Source: Sphingopyxis sp. LC363 (lineage in GTDB: Bacteria; Pseudomonadota; Alphaproteobacteria; Sphingomonadales; Sphingomonadaceae). From it: a DNA stretch of 64,000 nucleotides. Shown one piece after another: positions 8,149 through 17,316 of the stretch. How positions within the stretch are numbered: the stretch's first letter is position 1; each line of letters begins with the position of its first letter. The stretch covers positions 149,532 through 213,531 of the forward strand of contig NZ_JNFC01000034.1 in the NCBI RefSeq assembly GCF_000756385.1. Direction: 5' to 3'. The translations under genes were made by a program, and so were the position numbers. The notes beneath the pieces are model-generated. The model was given only the letters and a program-made list of their open reading frames with translations. It did not search any database and was not told where the DNA came from.

Positions 8149-8646
8149 TCAGCGCAGCTGGGCGCACCCCAGCGCCGCCGCATCGATCGCCGTAGCCGCG
8201 CCGCGCAGGCGATAGGTATCGGCGATGGCTCTGCCCGTCGCGGTGCCGCTCTCGACGCTCATGCTCGGCGCCGAGCGCATCGCCGCGACGATCGCCGCGT
8301 CCATGCGCGCGTCGCTCGCCCAGCCGTGCGCGCCGTTGCCGGTCAGGATGAAGCGCCGGCTGCCGATCGTCAGCCGCAGCTCGCGGTCGGGCGCGCGCGC
8401 TTTCGACAGGCGGACATAGAATTGGCCGCGGATGCGCGATTTCGGCCAATAACCGACGCTGGCATAGGCCTTGACCCGAGGCGTGCCGATCGTCGCAGCG
8501 GGCGCGGCGATGGCATAGCAGCGCGGCGTCGCGGGATCGCGGAATGCGCCCCAGCCGTCGAAAATGCCGAGCGCCACCGGCGGCGCAGCGAGCGCCGACG
8601 CGGGCGCCATCATCGCTATCAGGAAAAGAAAGGCGCGCCGAAGCAT
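8149..8646 (-). CDS. Secreted hypothetical protein, possibly IalB-like
   Basis: The 165-residue protein begins with a signal peptide (LRRAFLFLIAMMAPASALAA). The mature part starts PPVALGIFDGWGAFRD and continues RCYAIAAP, FYVRLSK and LTIGSRRFILTGNGAHGW. This layout recalls invasion-associated-locus-B-like proteins (W-x-x-C-Y near the start, then beta strands), but the match is only by eye. The start at 8646 puts the signal peptide at the N-terminus; a longer frame to 8685 adds charged residues. It converges with the LysR gene, leaving 6 bp between stops. Confidence 0.6.
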   Translation of the reverse strand: MLRRAFLFLIAMMAPASALAAPPVALGIFDGWGAFRDPATPRCYAIAAPAATIGTPRVKAYASVGYWPKSRIRGQFYVRLSKARAPDRELRLTIGSRRFILTGNGAHGWASDARMDAAIVAAMRSAPSMSVESGTATGRAIADTYRLRGAATAIDAAALGCAQLR

Positions 8647-8817
8647 CGCGTCTCGTTCGCGCGATTGGGGCCGCTTTGCAAGCATGGCTTGCGCCCGCCG
8701 GCGCGTGCGTTAAGGAAGGTGGACATTTTCAGGGGCCAGAATCGGGGCGCGAATCGCCTCCGACGGTCTGTCCCTCAGGGACTTTTCCCGCGGAAAGCAC
8801 AGGGATGGCGATTTAGA

Positions 8818-9933
8818 ATGAAAGCGACGATCGAACGCGCAGTGTTGTTGAAGAGCCTCGGCCACGTCCAGTCGGTGGTCGAACGGCGCAACACGATCCC
8901 GATCCTCTCGAATGTCCTGATCGAAGCCGACGCATCGGGTCAACTGAAGCTGATGGCCACCGACCTCGACCTGCAGGTGGTCGAGACGATCGCGGCGAAG
9001 GTCGAAACGCCGGGCACGACGACGGTGTCGGCGCACACGCTGTTCGAAATCGCGCGCAAGCTGCCCGAAGGCTCCGAGGTCAGCCTGGCCGCCGCCGAGG
9101 GCAAGATGCAGGTCAAGGCCGGCCGGTCGAACTTCAATCTGCCGACGCTGCCGCGCGACGACTTCCCGGTGATCGCCGAGGGCGACCTGCCGACCAATTT
9201 CGAGCTGCCCGTCGCCGAGCTCATCCAGATCATCGACAAGACGCGCTTCGCGATCTCGACCGAGGAAACGCGCTATTATCTGAACGGCATCTTCTTCCAC
9301 GTCGCCGAGGATGCGACGGGGCCGGTGCTGAAGGCGGCGGCGACCGACGGCCACCGCCTCGCGCGCTATACCGTCACGCGCCCCGACGGCGCCGCGTCGA
9401 TGCCCGACGTCATCGTGCCGCGCAAATGCGTCGGCGAGATCCGCAAGCTGCTCGACGAAGCCGAGGGCAATGTCGAAATCAGCCTCTCGGCGAGCAAGAT
9501 CCGTTTCCAGCTCGGTCATGCGGTGCTGACCTCGAAGCTGATCGACGGCACCTTCCCCGATTATAGCCGCGTGATCCCGACTGCGAATGACAAGCTGCTC
9601 AAGGTCGATCCGAAGAGCCTGTTCCAGGGCGTCGACCGCGTGTCGACGATCGCGAGTGAAAAGACGCGCGCGGTCAAGGTCGGGCTCGACAAGGATCGCA
9701 TCACGCTGAGCGTGACCAGCCCCGAGAATGGCACCGCGGCCGAAGAACTCGCGGCGGGTTATGACAGCGATGCGATGGAGATCGGCTTCAACGCGCGCTA
9801 CCTCAGCGACATATTGGGGCAGGTCGATGGCGACAACGTCGAACTGCACCTTGCCGACGCCAACGCGCCGACACTGATCCGCGAAAGCGAGAAGAGCCCA
9901 GCGCTTTATGTGCTGATGCCGATGCGGGTGTAG
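8818..9933 (+). CDS. dnaN: DNA polymerase III beta subunit (sliding clamp)
   Basis: The 371-residue protein has the three-domain clamp fold and the family's opening MKATIERAVLLKSLGHVQSVVERRNTIPILSN. Later marks are FEIARKLPEG, LPTLPRDDFPV, YLNGIFFH, ATDGHRLA and the C-terminal ALYVLMPMRV, which ends in the expected PMR. It encircles DNA and tethers Pol III and other polymerases. The start at 8818 is fixed by homology, although the frame stays open far upstream. A small hairpin with a T-run (8770-8786) lies in the leader and could be a weak terminator or regulatory stem. No dnaA or recF is adjacent. Confidence 0.98.
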   Translation: MKATIERAVLLKSLGHVQSVVERRNTIPILSNVLIEADASGQLKLMATDLDLQVVETIAAKVETPGTTTVSAHTLFEIARKLPEGSEVSLAAAEGKMQVKAGRSNFNLPTLPRDDFPVIAEGDLPTNFELPVAELIQIIDKTRFAISTEETRYYLNGIFFHVAEDATGPVLKAAATDGHRLARYTVTRPDGAASMPDVIVPRKCVGEIRKLLDEAEGNVEISLSASKIRFQLGHAVLTSKLIDGTFPDYSRVIPTANDKLLKVDPKSLFQGVDRVSTIASEKTRAVKVGLDKDRITLSVTSPENGTAAEELAAGYDSDAMEIGFNARYLSDILGQVDGDNVELHLADANAPTLIRESEKSPALYVLMPMRV

Positions 9934-9938
9934 TCTGG

Positions 9939-9967
9939 CGTCGCCCCCGCGAAGGCGGGGGCCGCTG
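9939..9967. repeat. Solo arm of the GTCGCCCCCGCGAAGG repeat
   Basis: Immediately after the dnaN stop lies one copy of the 28-bp hairpin arm also found in both orientations at 32965-33055 and at the ends of 17317-17479. The arm itself folds (CCCCCGC-GAAG-GCGGGGG). Confidence 0.75.
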
Positions 9968-9990
9968 GCGCGTGGTCAGATTTCATTGAA

Positions 9991-10070
9991 TCGTCATCCC
10001 GGCGAAGGCCGGGATCTCGTCGTCTCGGCCTAACGCACCGGCGAGATCCCGGCCTTCGCCGGGATGACGA
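9991..10070. repeat. 29-bp perfect inverted repeat (TCATCCCGGCGAAGG family)
   Basis: Arms 9991-10019 and 10042-10070 are exact reverse complements separated by 22 bp. Each arm is itself a hairpin around GCGAAGGC. The element lies between the convergent dnaN and sorbosone-dehydrogenase-like genes and could terminate transcription from both sides. Confidence 0.85.
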
Positions 10071-10155
10071 AGTAGGGAGGGCGCTGCTTCAGCCCAACCC
10101 GATTATTCTCTGGATTGTTCGCTTCGCTCCCAATGACGGCACAATGGTTCGGTGA

Positions 10156-11499
10156 TCAACCCGCCTTCGCAACCCGCCAGATGACGCCGCCGGTATCGTC
10201 GGCGACCAGCGCGCTGCCATCCTTCGCGACCTTGACGTCGGCGGGTCGGCCACGGGTGGTTTCGCCGTCCTTGCCGAGGAACTGGTCGAGCAGGGTGATC
10301 GGCAGGGCGTTGACCGGCTTGCCGTTCGCGCCGAACTTGACGAACACCACGTCGTAACCCGTTACGGGTTCGCGGTTCCACGATCCGTGGCGGGCGATCA
10401 GCGCGCCGTTCGTCCAGCGTTCGCCGAGGTCGAGGCCGTCGGTAAAGGTCATGCCGAGCGGCGCGGTGTGTGCGCCGAGACCATATTCCGGGCGCTTCAC
10501 ATATTGGCGGCGATCTTCCGCCTCGGGCTCGACGCGCGGGTCGATGAAGCCGCCCCAATAATACCAGGGCCAGCCATAGAAATCGCCCTCGTCGAGGTCG
10601 GTCAGATAATCGGGGACGAGGTCGCTGCCGAGCATGTCGCGTTCGTTGACGACGGTCCACAGCCGGTCGGAACCGGGGTAGAAGGCGAGGCCGACGGGGT
10701 TGCGGATGCCCGCGGCAAAGGTGCGCATATATTTGTTCTCGGGCCGCACCTCGAGCACGCTTGCGCGGCGGAACTCGCGGTTCATGCCCGCCTCGCCAAT
10801 GTTCGAATCTGCGCCGACGCCGATATAGAGCCAGCCATTGGGCGCCGCGACGAGGCTCTTGGTCCAGTGGCGGTTGGTGCCTTTCGCGGGCAGATCGACG
10901 ACCTTCACCGGTTTGCCGCTCATCTTGGTCTCGCCCTCGACATAGGGAAAGGCGAGCAGCGCGTCGGTGTTCGCGACATAGAGCGTGCCCTCGACCAGCG
11001 CCATGCCATAGGGGGAGTTGAGGCCGGTGATATAGGCGGTCTTCACCTCGGCCTTGCCGTCGCCGTCGGCATCGCGGAGCAGGGTGATGCGGTTCGCCGA
11101 CGGACGGCGTCCCGCGCCGCCCTTGCCCATCAGGCTCTTCATCACCGCGCCCTGCACGCCGCCGTCCTTGCGCGGCGGGCTCTGCGATTCGGCGGCGAGC
11201 ACATCGCCATTGGGCAGCACCAGCATCGTGCGCGGATGGTCGAGACCCTCGGCAAAGCGCGCGACCGTCAGTCCTTGCGCGGCGCGCGGCGCCTGGCCCG
11301 CGGGCCAGCTCGTCGCCTCGGGCACGTTGATCGTCGGAAATGTCTCGGTGCGCTGCGAGGCCATCACCGGCACCCGGCCGCTGAGTTCGGCGGTCGAGAA
11401 GCGCGCCACATCGGGCCGCGACATGACATAAAGCGTGATGCCGCCGGCGATCAGCAGGACCAGCAGGGCGAGGGCGGCATATTTCAGGATCTTGCGCAT
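10156..11499 (-). CDS. PQQ-type sorbosone/glucose dehydrogenase-like beta-propeller, membrane-anchored
   Basis: The 447-residue protein has one N-terminal membrane helix (YAALALLVLLIAGGITLYV, about 8-26), then a six-bladed propeller of the soluble glucose/sorbosone dehydrogenase family. Marks are GLDHPRTMLVLPNGDVLAAES, RITLLRDADGDGKAE, SPYGMAL, VGADSNIGE, AAGIRNPVGLAFYPG, VVNERDMLG, and DVVFVKF near the end. Family enzymes oxidise sugars or aldehydes with bound PQQ in the periplasm; many relatives are unproven. No PQQ biosynthesis gene is in the window, so cofactor and substrate are inference. Confidence 0.85.
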   Translation of the reverse strand: MRKILKYAALALLVLLIAGGITLYVMSRPDVARFSTAELSGRVPVMASQRTETFPTINVPEATSWPAGQAPRAAQGLTVARFAEGLDHPRTMLVLPNGDVLAAESQSPPRKDGGVQGAVMKSLMGKGGAGRRPSANRITLLRDADGDGKAEVKTAYITGLNSPYGMALVEGTLYVANTDALLAFPYVEGETKMSGKPVKVVDLPAKGTNRHWTKSLVAAPNGWLYIGVGADSNIGEAGMNREFRRASVLEVRPENKYMRTFAAGIRNPVGLAFYPGSDRLWTVVNERDMLGSDLVPDYLTDLDEGDFYGWPWYYWGGFIDPRVEPEAEDRRQYVKRPEYGLGAHTAPLGMTFTDGLDLGERWTNGALIARHGSWNREPVTGYDVVFVKFGANGKPVNALPITLLDQFLGKDGETTRGRPADVKVAKDGSALVADDTGGVIWRVAKAG

Positions 11500-11670
11500 G
11501 GCGTCTTGTCTACACGGGCGGCGCGCGGCGTCAAAGGGATAGCGCGCGCGGACGAATGGTTAACCGGCAAGGGCTGGCGATTAACCTTACCTGTCCGTTC
11601 ATCACGGTTGGGAACGGCGCGGTGAGGTGCGGCGCGTAGGAGAAGGGTTCGAGTAACGGACCAGGAACCG

Positions 11671-11886
11671 ATGCACCTGCCAGCCCCCTTTCTTGCCGAT
11701 CGTGCCGCGGTCGAGGATGCCCATGCGCTGATCACCCTGCATGGCGAGGAAGCCGGTTTCGCGGCCGCCGCGCGCGCCGAGCAATATCGCGCGCTTGGCA
11801 ATCATCTCCATTTCGCGCGCTGGCGCCAGATCGAGAGGCTGATTACCTATTTGTCGGTCGAGGATATCCTCGACACGGTGCATTAG
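11671..11886 (+). CDS. Small DUF6961-like protein
   Basis: A 71-residue acidic, His-containing protein (HLPAPFLADRAAVEDAHALITLHG, then AEQYRALGNHLHFARWRQIERLI and VEDILDTVH). I recognise it as the small DUF6961 type seen in sphingomonads; function is unknown. Two TTAACC-containing stretches at 11560-11590 lie upstream and may be response-regulator half-sites. It converges with argC, leaving 3 bp between stops. Confidence 0.65.
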   Translation: MHLPAPFLADRAAVEDAHALITLHGEEAGFAAAARAEQYRALGNHLHFARWRQIERLITYLSVEDILDTVH

Positions 11887-11889
11887 ACC

Positions 11890-12816
11890 TTACAGCCGCA
11901 GGCCCGCGGTCTCGGGCAAGCCCGCCATGATGTTGAGGTTCTGGACGCACGCGCCGCTCGCGCCCTTGCCCAGATTGTCGAGCCGTGCGACGAGCCGGGC
12001 CTGGCTGGCGTCTGCATTCGCAAATACGAACAATTCGATGCGATCGTCGCCGGGGTCGGACGCGCGGAGCAGCATTTCGCCGCTTTCGGGCGCGGCGCCC
12101 ATGACGACGATCGGGCTTGTGCCGTAAAAGTTCGCAAGCGCGGCGCGGAGCGCGTCGGGCGCTGCGGCGGTCGGCATCGCGTTCAGCGGCAGCGGCACCT
12201 CGACGACCATGCCCCGATGCGTGGGGATCACGGCAGGCGAGAAAAGCGGGCCGATCGACAGCCCGCACCGCGCCTGCATTTCGGGCACATGCTTGTGGCC
12301 GAGCGCCAGCGCATAGCCGCGCCATGCGATGTCGCGGTCCTGTTCGAACCGTTCGATCAAGGCCTTGCCGCCGCCCGAATAGCCGCTGACCGCATGGCAG
12401 ATATAGGGCCAGTCGGCGGGCAGCAGGTCCGCGCGCACCAGCGGGGCGACGAGCGCGATGAAGCCGGTCGAATAGCAACCGGGGTTCGACACGCGCGCTG
12501 CGGCGGCGACGGCGTCATGGCCGCTGACTTCGGGAAAGCCATAGACCCAGCCCGGCGCGATGCGATGCGCGGTCGATGCGTCGATGACGCGGCTGCGGTC
12601 ATTGCCGATCATCGCCACCGCTTCGCGCGCGGCGTCGTCGGGCAGGCAGAGGATGACGAAATCGGCATCGTTCAGCGCCTCGCGCCGCGCGGCGGCATCC
12701 TTGCGGCGCGCCTCATCCAGCGTGATCAGCGAAAATTCGCTTCGCCCCGCAAGGCGCTCGGCGATTTCGAGGCCCGTCGTACCCGCCGCGCCGTCGATGA
12801 AAACCGTCTGTGTCAT
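11890..12816 (-). CDS. argC: N-acetyl-gamma-glutamyl-phosphate reductase (type 2)
   Basis: The 308-residue enzyme performs the third step of arginine synthesis, NADPH-dependent reduction of N-acetylglutamyl phosphate to the semialdehyde. It has the Rossmann start VFIDGAAGTTG and the DASTAHR segment. The active-site cysteine is in SNPGCYSTGF (Cys114). GHKHVPEMQ and PTHRGMVVEV belong to the catalytic domain. Length and the GAAGTTGLEI start point to the shorter type 2 class. The next gene downstream (4-bp gap) is an unrelated NlpC/P60 hydrolase on the same strand; no other arg gene is adjacent. Confidence 0.95.
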   Translation of the reverse strand: MTQTVFIDGAAGTTGLEIAERLAGRSEFSLITLDEARRKDAAARREALNDADFVILCLPDDAAREAVAMIGNDRSRVIDASTAHRIAPGWVYGFPEVSGHDAVAAAARVSNPGCYSTGFIALVAPLVRADLLPADWPYICHAVSGYSGGGKALIERFEQDRDIAWRGYALALGHKHVPEMQARCGLSIGPLFSPAVIPTHRGMVVEVPLPLNAMPTAAAPDALRAALANFYGTSPIVVMGAAPESGEMLLRASDPGDDRIELFVFANADASQARLVARLDNLGKGASGACVQNLNIMAGLPETAGLRL

Positions 12817-12819
12817 ATG

Positions 12820-13764
12820 TTATCGCAGTCTTTTATATCCGCTCACCGGCGGATCATGATCCTTTGCAGCCGAACGCGCGATGACGTCGGCCAGCGGTTC
12901 GGCCTTCACCGCCATCCATCGTCGGCTGGCGTGGATGATGTTCTTGTCGTCGGCCATGATGCCGACATGGCCGGGGAAGAAGACCAGGTCGCCGCGCGCG
13001 AGCGCCGCCGGATCGACATCCTTGTCGGGGCCGAGGGCGGCAAGCTGGAGGTCGCTGTCGCGCGGGAGCTGGACGCCCGCGGCACCCCACACGAGCTGGA
13101 CGAGGCCCGAGCAGTCGATTCCCTTCGCAGTGCGTCCGCCCCAAAGATAAGGGACGTCGATCATCTGTTCAGCCAGTTCGGCGGGGTCGCTGTCCCCGGT
13201 CACCACTTCGACCAGCGCCGCGAGCGGCAGATAGCCGTGCGAGGTTGCGAGCCATTCGCCCTCGACCTCGCCCATCACCAGCGCCCCCCGCGGCAGGACG
13301 GCGGGGCCGCCGCTCGCGGCGTCGGGCGCGCTGTGGAGCATCGCTTCGATCATTTCGACGCGGTGCGTCGGCGCGATCGGCGCGGCGAGCGCTTCGGCGG
13401 CGAGGTAGCCGACATAATGGTCGGCGAGGCAATAGCCCCAGGCCCAGCCGCCGGTGAGGTCGAGCAGGGCAAAACCCTCGCCGAACAGCAACTCGCTCGT
13501 CTGGTCGGCATCGACCGACGGCGATGCGCGCAGCGCCGCGGCCGGGAGGACGCCGCTGCGCATCATCGGCGCCGCATAATGCGGCGCGAAATGCGTGCCG
13601 GCGACGGCGATATCGGCGAGGTCGGGACGGATCGCGACGACGCGCGGATCGAAATGCTGCGACGTTCCGGTCAAACCGAACCGGTCACGGCCTGCGCCCG
13701 CAGCGCCGGGACGTCCCATACGCACGCGATTTGCCGCTGAATGTTCGCCGCTATCTGCTGTCAC
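12820..13764 (-). CDS. NlpC/P60 family cell-wall peptidase with SH3-like N-terminus
   Basis: The 314-residue protein should cleave stem peptides of peptidoglycan. The C-terminal half is an NlpC/P60 domain: YLWGGRTAKGIDCSG (nucleophile Cys218), RGDLVFFPGHVGI (His266) and HASRR (His278). The N-terminal half has the SH3-like segments common in this family (LLFGEGFALLDLTGGWAWGYCLADHYVGY). I chose the GTG at 13764 because AGGA lies six bases before it; the first ATG (13719) has no ribosome site. No signal peptide is evident. The aminopeptidase stop lies 85 bp upstream, so the two may be co-transcribed and act on wall or dipeptide turnover. Confidence 0.85.
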   Translation of the reverse strand: MTADSGEHSAANRVRMGRPGAAGAGRDRFGLTGTSQHFDPRVVAIRPDLADIAVAGTHFAPHYAAPMMRSGVLPAAALRASPSVDADQTSELLFGEGFALLDLTGGWAWGYCLADHYVGYLAAEALAAPIAPTHRVEMIEAMLHSAPDAASGGPAVLPRGALVMGEVEGEWLATSHGYLPLAALVEVVTGDSDPAELAEQMIDVPYLWGGRTAKGIDCSGLVQLVWGAAGVQLPRDSDLQLAALGPDKDVDPAALARGDLVFFPGHVGIMADDKNIIHASRRWMAVKAEPLADVIARSAAKDHDPPVSGYKRLR

Positions 13765-13849
13765 TTGCCGTCCTGTTGAAACCCGAGGTCCGCCGGGCGC
13801 GGACAATCGCGGGCCATTAGACCAGCAGGGCCTGCATTATCAAGAATGA

Positions 13850-15253
13850 TCAGCTTTTGACGCGCCGGTCGTAGCGCGCCTGGAGCATCGCCCATGCCGC
13901 GCGCAACCCCAGCGCCGCGCCGCCCTTGGGCCGGCCGGGCTTGGCCGAGGGACGCCAGGCGAAGGTATCGAGATGCGCCCAAACGGTGGCTTCGGGGACG
14001 AAGCGTTTCAGGAACAGCGCGGCGGTGATCGAGCCGGCGAAGGGCGAACTGCCCGCATTGCCGAGGTCGGCGATGTCGGTTTCGAGCAGGTCGGCATAGC
14101 CGTCCCACAATGGCATGCGCCACAGGGGATCGTCGCGCTCGATCCCGCCCGCGAGCATCGCTTCGGCCAGATCGTCGTCGTTCGCGAACAGCGGCGGCAG
14201 GTCGGGGCCGAGCGCGACGCGCGCCGCGCCGGTCAGCGTCGCGAAATCGACGATCAACTCGGGATTGCCTTCGCCGGCCTTGGCGAGCGCGTCGCCGAGC
14301 ACAAGCCGGCCTTCGGCATCGGTGTTGCCGATCTCGACCGTCAGCCCCTTGCGGCTCTTCAGCACGTCGCCGGGGCGGAAGGCGTCGGACGAGATGGCAT
14401 TTTCGGCGGCCGCGACGAGGCAGTGGAGGCGCACCGGCAGCCCGCTCGCCATCACTAGTTCGGCGAGCGCGAGCACATGCGCGGCGCCGCCCATGTCCTT
14501 CTTCATCAGCCGCATTCCCGCCGCGGGTTTGATGTCGAGCCCGCCGCTGTCGAAACTGATCCCCTTACCGACGAGCGCGATGCGCGGATGATCCTCCTTG
14601 CCCCACTCGATCTCGATCAGCCGCGGCGCGTGATGCTTCGCCGCGGCGCGGCCGACCGCGTGGATCATCGGATAGCCCTGTTCGAGCGCCTCGCCCTTGG
14701 TGACGGAGAGCTTGCCGCCATGCGTCTTGGCGATGCGCTCGGCCGCCTTCTCGATCGCGGCGGGCCCCATGTCGGCGGCGGGCGTGTTGACGAGGTCGCG
14801 GACGAGCGCGACCGCGCGCATTTCGGCAACCAGCGGCGCGATCGCGCCGACGTCGGTCGTCAGCAGGACGCGCGGGCCTTTGGTGGACGGCTTCGATTTA
14901 TAGGCGTCGAAACGATACTGCCCGCTCATCCAGCCGAACAGCGCCTTGCCCGGCTGCTGGCCTTCGAGCCGGTAGCGGCCCTCGGGCAAAATCTGCCCCA
15001 GCTTCGCGAGGCACCAGGCCGACAGGCTCGCGACATCGGCGACGGTGGTGACGACGGCCCATTTTTCGGGATCGTCGCCGGGCAGGATCGCGTGGACGAA
15101 CGCGTCGGGCTTGAAGCCCACCGCCGCCAGATGCGCGCGTTCGCGCGCGCTGCGGCCTTTCAGCCATTCGTCATAGCCCTTCTTGTCGACGAGATGGATG
15201 GTGCGGGCATCCTGTCCCTTGTCGGGCTGGATCAGGTCGGAATAGTCGGTCAT
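13850..15253 (-). CDS. Leucyl aminopeptidase family protein (M17)
   Basis: The 467-residue enzyme has the complete M17 catalytic signature: GKGISFDSGG (229-238), MKKDMGGAA (250-258) and NTDAEGRLVLGDAL (310-323). These supply the two-metal ligands and the active-site Lys/Arg. It releases N-terminal amino acids in the cytoplasm. The N-terminal domain is the variable macro-like domain of the sphingomonad/PepB-like branch, so I do not name it pepA. It is divergent from the lipoprotein gene at 15309, with only about 55 bp between starts. Confidence 0.94.
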   Translation of the reverse strand: MTDYSDLIQPDKGQDARTIHLVDKKGYDEWLKGRSARERAHLAAVGFKPDAFVHAILPGDDPEKWAVVTTVADVASLSAWCLAKLGQILPEGRYRLEGQQPGKALFGWMSGQYRFDAYKSKPSTKGPRVLLTTDVGAIAPLVAEMRAVALVRDLVNTPAADMGPAAIEKAAERIAKTHGGKLSVTKGEALEQGYPMIHAVGRAAAKHHAPRLIEIEWGKEDHPRIALVGKGISFDSGGLDIKPAAGMRLMKKDMGGAAHVLALAELVMASGLPVRLHCLVAAAENAISSDAFRPGDVLKSRKGLTVEIGNTDAEGRLVLGDALAKAGEGNPELIVDFATLTGAARVALGPDLPPLFANDDDLAEAMLAGGIERDDPLWRMPLWDGYADLLETDIADLGNAGSSPFAGSITAALFLKRFVPEATVWAHLDTFAWRPSAKPGRPKGGAALGLRAAWAMLQARYDRRVKS

Positions 15254-15308
15254 GCGGGCCGTGCTAGGCCGCCGTGGATATTTTGTCGATTCCCGGCGTT
15301 ATGTCCGC

Positions 15309-16136
15309 ATGATGACCGACCCACATTGGCGAAACGCCATCCCGATCCTTGTCGGCGCGCTGTTGCTGGCGGGCTGTTCCGAAGAAAAGCCGACCAAAGC
15401 GGAAAAGGTCGCCGCGGCATCGGTGCCCGGCGCACCGCCCGAGGCCGCTGCCGACGAAGCAGCGAAGGGCGCGGCGGCGTCGAACGTCAGCGAAAACACC
15501 GACCTCATCGAATTCGCATACGCCTATCCCGCCGACGCCGCGCGGATTCCCGAACTGGCGAAAATGCTCGACAAGGACCGGGCAACGAAACGCGAGGCGC
15601 TGATCGCGGCGGCGCGGCGCGACAAGGAAGCAGCGGAAAAGGAGGGCTTCCCCTATCGCAAGCATAGCCACCTTCAGACTTGGCAGCGCGTCACCAGTAC
15701 CCCGCGCTTTCTCAGCCTGTCGGCGGAGATCGGAACCTATTCGGGCGGCGCGCACGGCATGCAGACATTCGACACGCTGATCTGGGATCGTAATCGGCGC
15801 AAGCGGATGAAGCCGGTCGACCTGTTCGAAAGCAGCGCGGCGTTCGACTCGGCGATCCGCGACGGCTTCTGCGCCGGGATCAAACGCGCGAAGGCGGCGA
15901 AGGGGATCGAGGAAGCGCCCGACAGCGTTTTCGCCAAATGTCCACCGGCGTCGGCGCAGACATTGTGGCTCGGCTCGTCCGACGGGCGCTATCTCGACCG
16001 GCTGACGATCGCGATCGCGCCTTATGAAATCGGCGCCTATGCCGAGGGTAGCTACAAGATCAATGTCCCGATGACCGGCGCGCTCGTCAAGGTCGTGAAA
16101 GACGAGTTCGCGCGCGACTTTCTCCCTATCAACTGA
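15309..16136 (+). CDS. DUF4163/DUF3298-type (RsiV-like) lipoprotein
   Basis: The 275-residue protein has a lipobox (LLLAGC) after a short hydrophobic stretch, then an Ala/Glu-rich linker. The body carries the DUF3298 pattern: FLSLSAEIGTYSGGAHGMQTFDTLIWD, KPVDLF, and IAPYEIGAYAEGSYKINVPM near the end. Related domains occur in RsiV-type anti-sigma factors and lysozyme-binding proteins, and a PdaC-like fold is usual. Here it is free-standing, so an envelope lipoprotein of unknown ligand is the safe call. Start is one of two adjacent ATGs (15309 or 15312). Confidence 0.8.
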   Translation: MMTDPHWRNAIPILVGALLLAGCSEEKPTKAEKVAAASVPGAPPEAAADEAAKGAAASNVSENTDLIEFAYAYPADAARIPELAKMLDKDRATKREALIAAARRDKEAAEKEGFPYRKHSHLQTWQRVTSTPRFLSLSAEIGTYSGGAHGMQTFDTLIWDRNRRKRMKPVDLFESSAAFDSAIRDGFCAGIKRAKAAKGIEEAPDSVFAKCPPASAQTLWLGSSDGRYLDRLTIAIAPYEIGAYAEGSYKINVPMTGALVKVVKDEFARDFLPIN

Positions 16137-16149
16137 ACAAGGACAAGCC

Positions 16150-17085
16150 ATGGCGAAGCAGCCCAAAGCCGGCAAGGTCGGCGAAAGCACGAAGGAAAAG
16201 AAGGGCAAGCGAAGCGCGGCGGCGAAGCTGCGCCGCGACGTGGGCAGCGGCAAGACGATCGCCAAGCCGCCGTCCGACCGCGAAGCCGACCTCGATCGTG
16301 CGCCGAAATGGCAGCCGCGCTATCCGGGATCGGGGCGCCTTGACGGCAAGGTGGCGATCGTGACGGGCGGCGACAGCGGCATCGGCCGCGCGGTTTGCGC
16401 GCTGTTTGCGCGCGAGGGCGCCGACGTCGCCGTCGTCTACCTCGAGAACAGCGCCGATGCCGTCGAAACCGCCGCGATCGTCGAGGCCGAAGGGCGGCGC
16501 GCGATCGCGATCAAGGCCGATGTGGGCAAGCCGAAGGCGGGCGAAAAGATCGTCGCGCAGACGGTCGAGAAACTCGGCCGCCTCGACATACTCGTCAACA
16601 ACGCCGGCGAACAGCATCCGGCGGCGGATATCCGCGACATCAGCGAGGATCAGCTGCAACAGACCTTCGCCACCAATATCTTCGGCATGTTCTATCTGGT
16701 GCAGGCGGCGCTGCCGCATCTCAAAAAAGGTTCGGCGATCGTCAATTGCACCAGCGTCACGATGTATCAGGGGTCGAAAGGCCTGCTCGATTACAGCGCC
16801 ACCAAAGGTGCGATCACCGCCTTCACCCGTTCGTTGAGCGAAAATCTGATCGACAAGGGCATTCGCGTAAACGGCGTCGCGCCCGGCCCGATCTGGACCC
16901 CGCTCAACCCGCGCGGCGGTGCGCCCGCCGAAAAGGTCGCGACCTTTGGCGAGGCCACGCCGATGAAACGGCCGGGTGAGCCCAATGAGGTCGCGCCCTG
17001 CTTCCTGTTCCTCGCCTGCGACGACAGTAGCTATATGTCGGGTCAGGTGCTGCATCCCAACGGCGGCACAATCGTTAATGGCTAG
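16150..17085 (+). CDS. SDR-family oxidoreductase (general-stress type)
   Basis: The 311-residue classical short-chain dehydrogenase has TGGDSGIGRA (72-81), NNAGEQ (150-155), catalytic Ser202 and YSATK (Tyr215, Lys219). The basic, Lys-rich N-terminal extension of about 60 residues and the RYPGSGRLDGKVA segment place it with YghA/general-stress-39-like proteins rather than fatty-acid reductases. The substrate is unknown. It starts 13 bp after the lipoprotein gene and is followed 23 bp later by a DUF3008 gene; this neighbourhood fits a stress-related operon. Confidence 0.88.
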   Translation: MAKQPKAGKVGESTKEKKGKRSAAAKLRRDVGSGKTIAKPPSDREADLDRAPKWQPRYPGSGRLDGKVAIVTGGDSGIGRAVCALFAREGADVAVVYLENSADAVETAAIVEAEGRRAIAIKADVGKPKAGEKIVAQTVEKLGRLDILVNNAGEQHPAADIRDISEDQLQQTFATNIFGMFYLVQAALPHLKKGSAIVNCTSVTMYQGSKGLLDYSATKGAITAFTRSLSENLIDKGIRVNGVAPGPIWTPLNPRGGAPAEKVATFGEATPMKRPGEPNEVAPCFLFLACDDSSYMSGQVLHPNGGTIVNG

Positions 17086-17108
17086 CGGGGCGGCAAAGGA
17101 GAAACGCC

Positions 17109-17291
17109 ATGCCAGCCAAATCTAAAGCGCAACAAAAGGCCGCCGGTGCCGCGCTCAGCGCCAAACGCGGCGACACGCCCAAGTCAAAGCTCAAGGGCGC
17201 GTCGAAACAGATGGTCGACAGCATGACCGAAAAACAGCTCGAGGATTTCGCCAAGGGCTCGACCAAAGGCAAGCCCGAGCACGTCGATTAG
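17109..17291 (+). CDS. Small DUF3008 family protein
   Basis: A 60-residue, Lys-rich, hydrophilic protein (MPAKSKAQQKAAGAALSAK, then a KQMVDSMTEKQLEDFAKGS helix). This is the DUF3008 pattern; function is unknown. An AAGGAG ribosome site precedes the ATG by about 7 bases. It follows the general-stress-like SDR and is likely co-expressed. Confidence 0.82.
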   Translation: MPAKSKAQQKAAGAALSAKRGDTPKSKLKGASKQMVDSMTEKQLEDFAKGSTKGKPEHVD

Positions 17292-17316
17292 GACCGATCG
17301 GGTCCGCCGATTTCAC

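Noticed and set aside
8326..8817. Extended N-terminus for dnaN
   Set aside because: The frame is open but overlaps the minus-strand secreted-protein gene and lacks homology; the true start is at 8818.
12217..13740. 507-codon plus-strand frame across argC and the NlpC/P60 gene
   Set aside because: It spans two real minus-strand genes and their junction and has no homology pattern.
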